Source: Gammaproteobacteria bacterium (GTDB taxonomy: Bacteria > Pseudomonadota > Gammaproteobacteria > Steroidobacterales > Steroidobacteraceae). Taken from it: 9,287 nucleotides of DNA. A model generated the notes under the pieces. The model saw nothing but the letters and a program-made list of their open reading frames with translations, was not told where the DNA came from and ran no database searches. Below are positions 8,005 to 9,287 of this stretch, piece by piece (the first letter of the stretch is position 1; each line of letters starts with the position of its first letter). The position numbers and the translations under genes are program-made. The stretch is taken from contig JASHTN010000170.1 in NCBI GenBank assembly GCA_030040525.1, forward strand, positions 1-9,287, written 5' to 3'.

Positions 8005-8028
8005 GAAAGCGTGGCAGCGGGAAAGCGT
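8005..8028. repeat. Short direct repeat in the ndk leader
   Basis: The octamer GAAAGCGT (plus-strand reading) occurs at 8005-8012 and again at 8021-8028, 16 bases apart start to start. It lies between the candidate promoter and the ndk start. It could be part of a regulatory site, but it is short and may be chance. No known operator is recognised. Confidence 0.25.
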
Positions 8029-8069
8029 AAGGTGGCCGCACGGGCCGGGACCCCCGAGGCAAGCGGCGA

Positions 8070-8099
8070 AGTGTACCTTGGGCGGGCCGGCGCCGCCAA
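8070..8099 (-). promoter_or_regulatory. Candidate sigma70-type promoter for the ndk operon
   Basis: On the minus strand TTGGCG (8094-8099) and TACACT (8070-8075) are separated by 18 bases. They match the -35 and -10 consensus at four of six positions each. This would start transcription near 8063 and leave a leader of roughly 75-80 bases before the ndk ATG. It sits in the only sizeable non-coding gap of the window, where a promoter is expected. The match is moderate and rests on reading alone. Confidence 0.35.
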
Positions 8100-8155
8100 T
8101 GTGGACGGCGGCGGAAGTACCGGTTTGCTAAGGCTTTTTGCGAAGGATGCAGGCA

Positions 8156-8177
8156 CTGCGCCCGTCTCACGGCGCAG
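8156..8177 (-). terminator. Hairpin after iscA, possible weak terminator or mRNA-end stabiliser
   Basis: A perfect 7-base inverted repeat (CTGCGCC / GGCGCAG) with an 8-base loop begins about 10 bases after the iscA stop. In the minus-strand direction it is not followed by a run of T, so a canonical intrinsic terminator is not supported. It could pause transcription or protect the 3' end of the Fe-S transcript. In sequence this GC-rich a 7-base stem can also arise by chance. Confidence 0.3.
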
Positions 8178-8186
8178 CCGCCGCGG

Positions 8187-8510
8187 TCACACGGAGAAGC
8201 TCTCGCCGCAGCCGCACTCTCCCTTGACGTTCGGGTTCTTGAAGCGAAAAGCCTCGTTCAGGCCCTGCTTGACGAAATCGACAACCGTGCCGTCGATCAG
8301 GCTCAAGCTTTCGGCATCGACGAACACCCGCACGCCGCGGTCCTCGAAGACCGCGTCGCCGGGCTGCGGAGCGTCGGCGTAGTTGATCACGTAGGCGAAG
8401 CCGGAGCAGCCGGTCTTGCGGACTCCGAGGCGCAGCCCGATGCCGCTGCCCCGTGCGGCCAGAAAACTCTTTACGCGGTTGGCGGCGGATTCAGTCAGTG
8501 AGATCGCCAT
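8187..8510 (-). CDS. iscA: A-type iron-sulfur carrier protein IscA
   Basis: The 107-residue protein has exactly the length of E. coli IscA and follows it closely throughout, for example GLRLGVRKTGCSGFAYV, DFVKQGLNEAF and the ending NPNVKGECGCGES. The three cluster/iron-binding cysteines are present at Cys35, Cys99 and Cys101. A-type carriers accept Fe-S clusters or iron and pass them to apo-proteins in the cytoplasm. The ATG at 8508-8510 has a GAGGG sequence a few bases upstream, close but usable. The gene begins 13 bases after the stop of the desulfurase fusion, so the two are almost certainly co-transcribed. ErpA and SufA are related alternatives, but the sequence and the isc neighbour favour IscA. 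The gene is followed by a 200-base gap and ndk rather than by hscB/hscA/fdx. Confidence 0.95.
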   Translation of the reverse strand: MAISLTESAANRVKSFLAARGSGIGLRLGVRKTGCSGFAYVINYADAPQPGDAVFEDRGVRVFVDAESLSLIDGTVVDFVKQGLNEAFRFKNPNVKGECGCGESFSV

Positions 8511-8523
8511 CTGCCCTCGTATT

Positions 8524-9287
8524 CTAGCGCTTCGACGCCGGCCCTGCCCCCGAGGCCCAGAGCCCCGCGGCTGCGCGCAGCGCGTCCTCGACCACCAGCA
8601 GCCGGCCGAGCTTCTCCACAGGCACCGCGCGCACCCGTGCCCAGTCGCGCGGCGTTCCCGGCAGCAGCGCGGCGCGCCTGCGCCCCGTCAGCTCGCCGCA
8701 CAGCCAGCGGGCCACGTCGAGAGTATGCGGGCAACCCAGGGCCTGGAAACGTGCCTCCTTCACAGTGTCGCCTGCGACGAGCAGATGAAAGCGCACCCAG
8801 GTCTCTTCCTTCGGCCCACCCGCCTCGCCGCTCACCAGGGCCTCGCCCGCCGCAGCGGGAGCCCATTCCGAGAGCAGCGCGGCGCTGGCTGCCGCCGGCG
8901 AGAGTGCGCGCAGCCGCTCGACCTCGCGACGCACGACTGCCGCGGCCAGATCGACATCGCCCTCGCCGGTGTAGCGTCCGAGGCTGAAGCGCAGCGAACT
9001 CGCCGCCAGGCGCGCATCGCGCCCGAGCGCGCGCAGCACGTAGGAGCCCTCGGGGGAGACCGAGTTGCACGCCGCACCGGTCGAAACCGCAAGCTCGCCA
9101 AGTCCCGCCACCAGGCTCTCGCCCTCCACCCCCTCAAACGACACGTTGAGGATGCCCGGCACGCGCGGCGCGGCGGCGCCGTTCAGGTGCGTGCCGGGCA
9201 GCTCCGCCAGCGCCCGCCAGAGCCGCTCCCGCAGCGCCGTGAGCCGCACGCCTTCCTGCCGCAGCTCGCGCGCGGCGAGCGCGCACG
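8524..9287 (-). CDS. IscS-type cysteine desulfurase fused to a degenerate IscU-like domain (5' end outside window)
   Basis: Partial gene: the frame is open through the right edge, so the N-terminal PLP-lysine part is not seen, and the GTG at 9249 is internal. The visible start is the C-terminal domain of an IscS/NifS desulfurase, which takes sulfur from cysteine as a persulfide. Numbering from the GTG, the active-site loop STGAACNS carries the catalytic Cys at residue 61 (9067-9069). It is followed by SYVLRALG and the SSLRFSLGRYT block typical of IscS. IscS normally ends soon after its LSP segment. Here about 110 further residues follow without a stop. Residues 150-228 resemble IscU/NifU-N (KEARFQALGC, then VEDALRAA), but of the usual cluster ligands only the Cys at 173 remains: the HC pair is GR and the first Cys is absent. 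The domain is therefore unlikely to hold a cluster in the IscU way. Desulfurase call is firm; the function of the extra domain is unknown. Confidence 0.9.
   Translation of the reverse strand, partial: CALAARELRQEGVRLTALRERLWRALAELPGTHLNGAAAPRVPGILNVSFEGVEGESLVAGLGELAVSTGAACNSVSPEGSYVLRALGRDARLAASSLRFSLGRYTGEGDVDLAAAVVRREVERLRALSPAAASAALLSEWAPAAAGEALVSGEAGGPKEETWVRFHLLVAGDTVKEARFQALGCPHTLDVARWLCGELTGRRRAALLPGTPRDWARVRAVPVEKLGRLLVVEDALRAAAGLWASGAGPASKR

Noticed and set aside
8524..9249. GTG at 9249 as the true start of a short stand-alone protein
   Set aside because: The frame continues upstream to the window edge with IscS-like sequence, so this GTG is internal to a larger desulfurase gene.

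Overview
The window is a GC-rich, tightly packed stretch of bacterial chromosome. All ten recognisable genes lie on the minus strand, so transcription runs from high to low coordinates. The gene set and order (iscS/iscA, ndk, rlmN, pilW, rodZ, hisS, yfgM, bamB, der) match a conserved gammaproteobacterial neighbourhood. The high GC content and the presence of a pilW-type lipoprotein suggest a high-GC gammaproteobacterium of the Xanthomonadales/Nevskiales/Pseudomonas type. The exact lineage is an inference. No tRNA, rRNA, CRISPR array, phage or insertion sequence is visible.

Right end (about 8187-9287): the C-terminal part of an IscS-type cysteine desulfurase runs off the right edge. It is fused in frame to a degenerate IscU-like domain and followed 13 bases later by iscA. 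The usual companions (a separate iscU, hscB, hscA, fdx, iscX) are not between this gene and ndk, so this looks like a reduced or remodelled ISC locus. It is the least ordinary part of the window.

A 200-base non-coding gap (7987-8186) holds a hairpin just after iscA, a plausible sigma70-type promoter and a short direct repeat ahead of ndk. It probably separates the Fe-S unit from the downstream operon.

Centre and left (23-7986): ndk (nucleotide balance), rlmN (23S rRNA/tRNA adenosine methylation), pilW (type IV pilus lipoprotein), rodZ (cell-shape scaffold), hisS (histidyl-tRNA synthetase), yfgM (inner-membrane tether of periplasmic chaperone traffic), bamB (outer-membrane beta-barrel assembly) and der (ribosome-assembly GTPase). 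Spacing is 36 bases or less, with two ATGA stop/start overlaps (rlmN/pilW and yfgM/bamB) and Shine-Dalgarno sites embedded in preceding genes (rodZ, hisS), so this is very probably one operon. The shared theme is translation plus envelope assembly. ispG, often found between rodZ and hisS in relatives, is absent here.

Apart from the fused desulfurase, the genes look intact and ordinary. I see no convincing evidence for an entirely new system.
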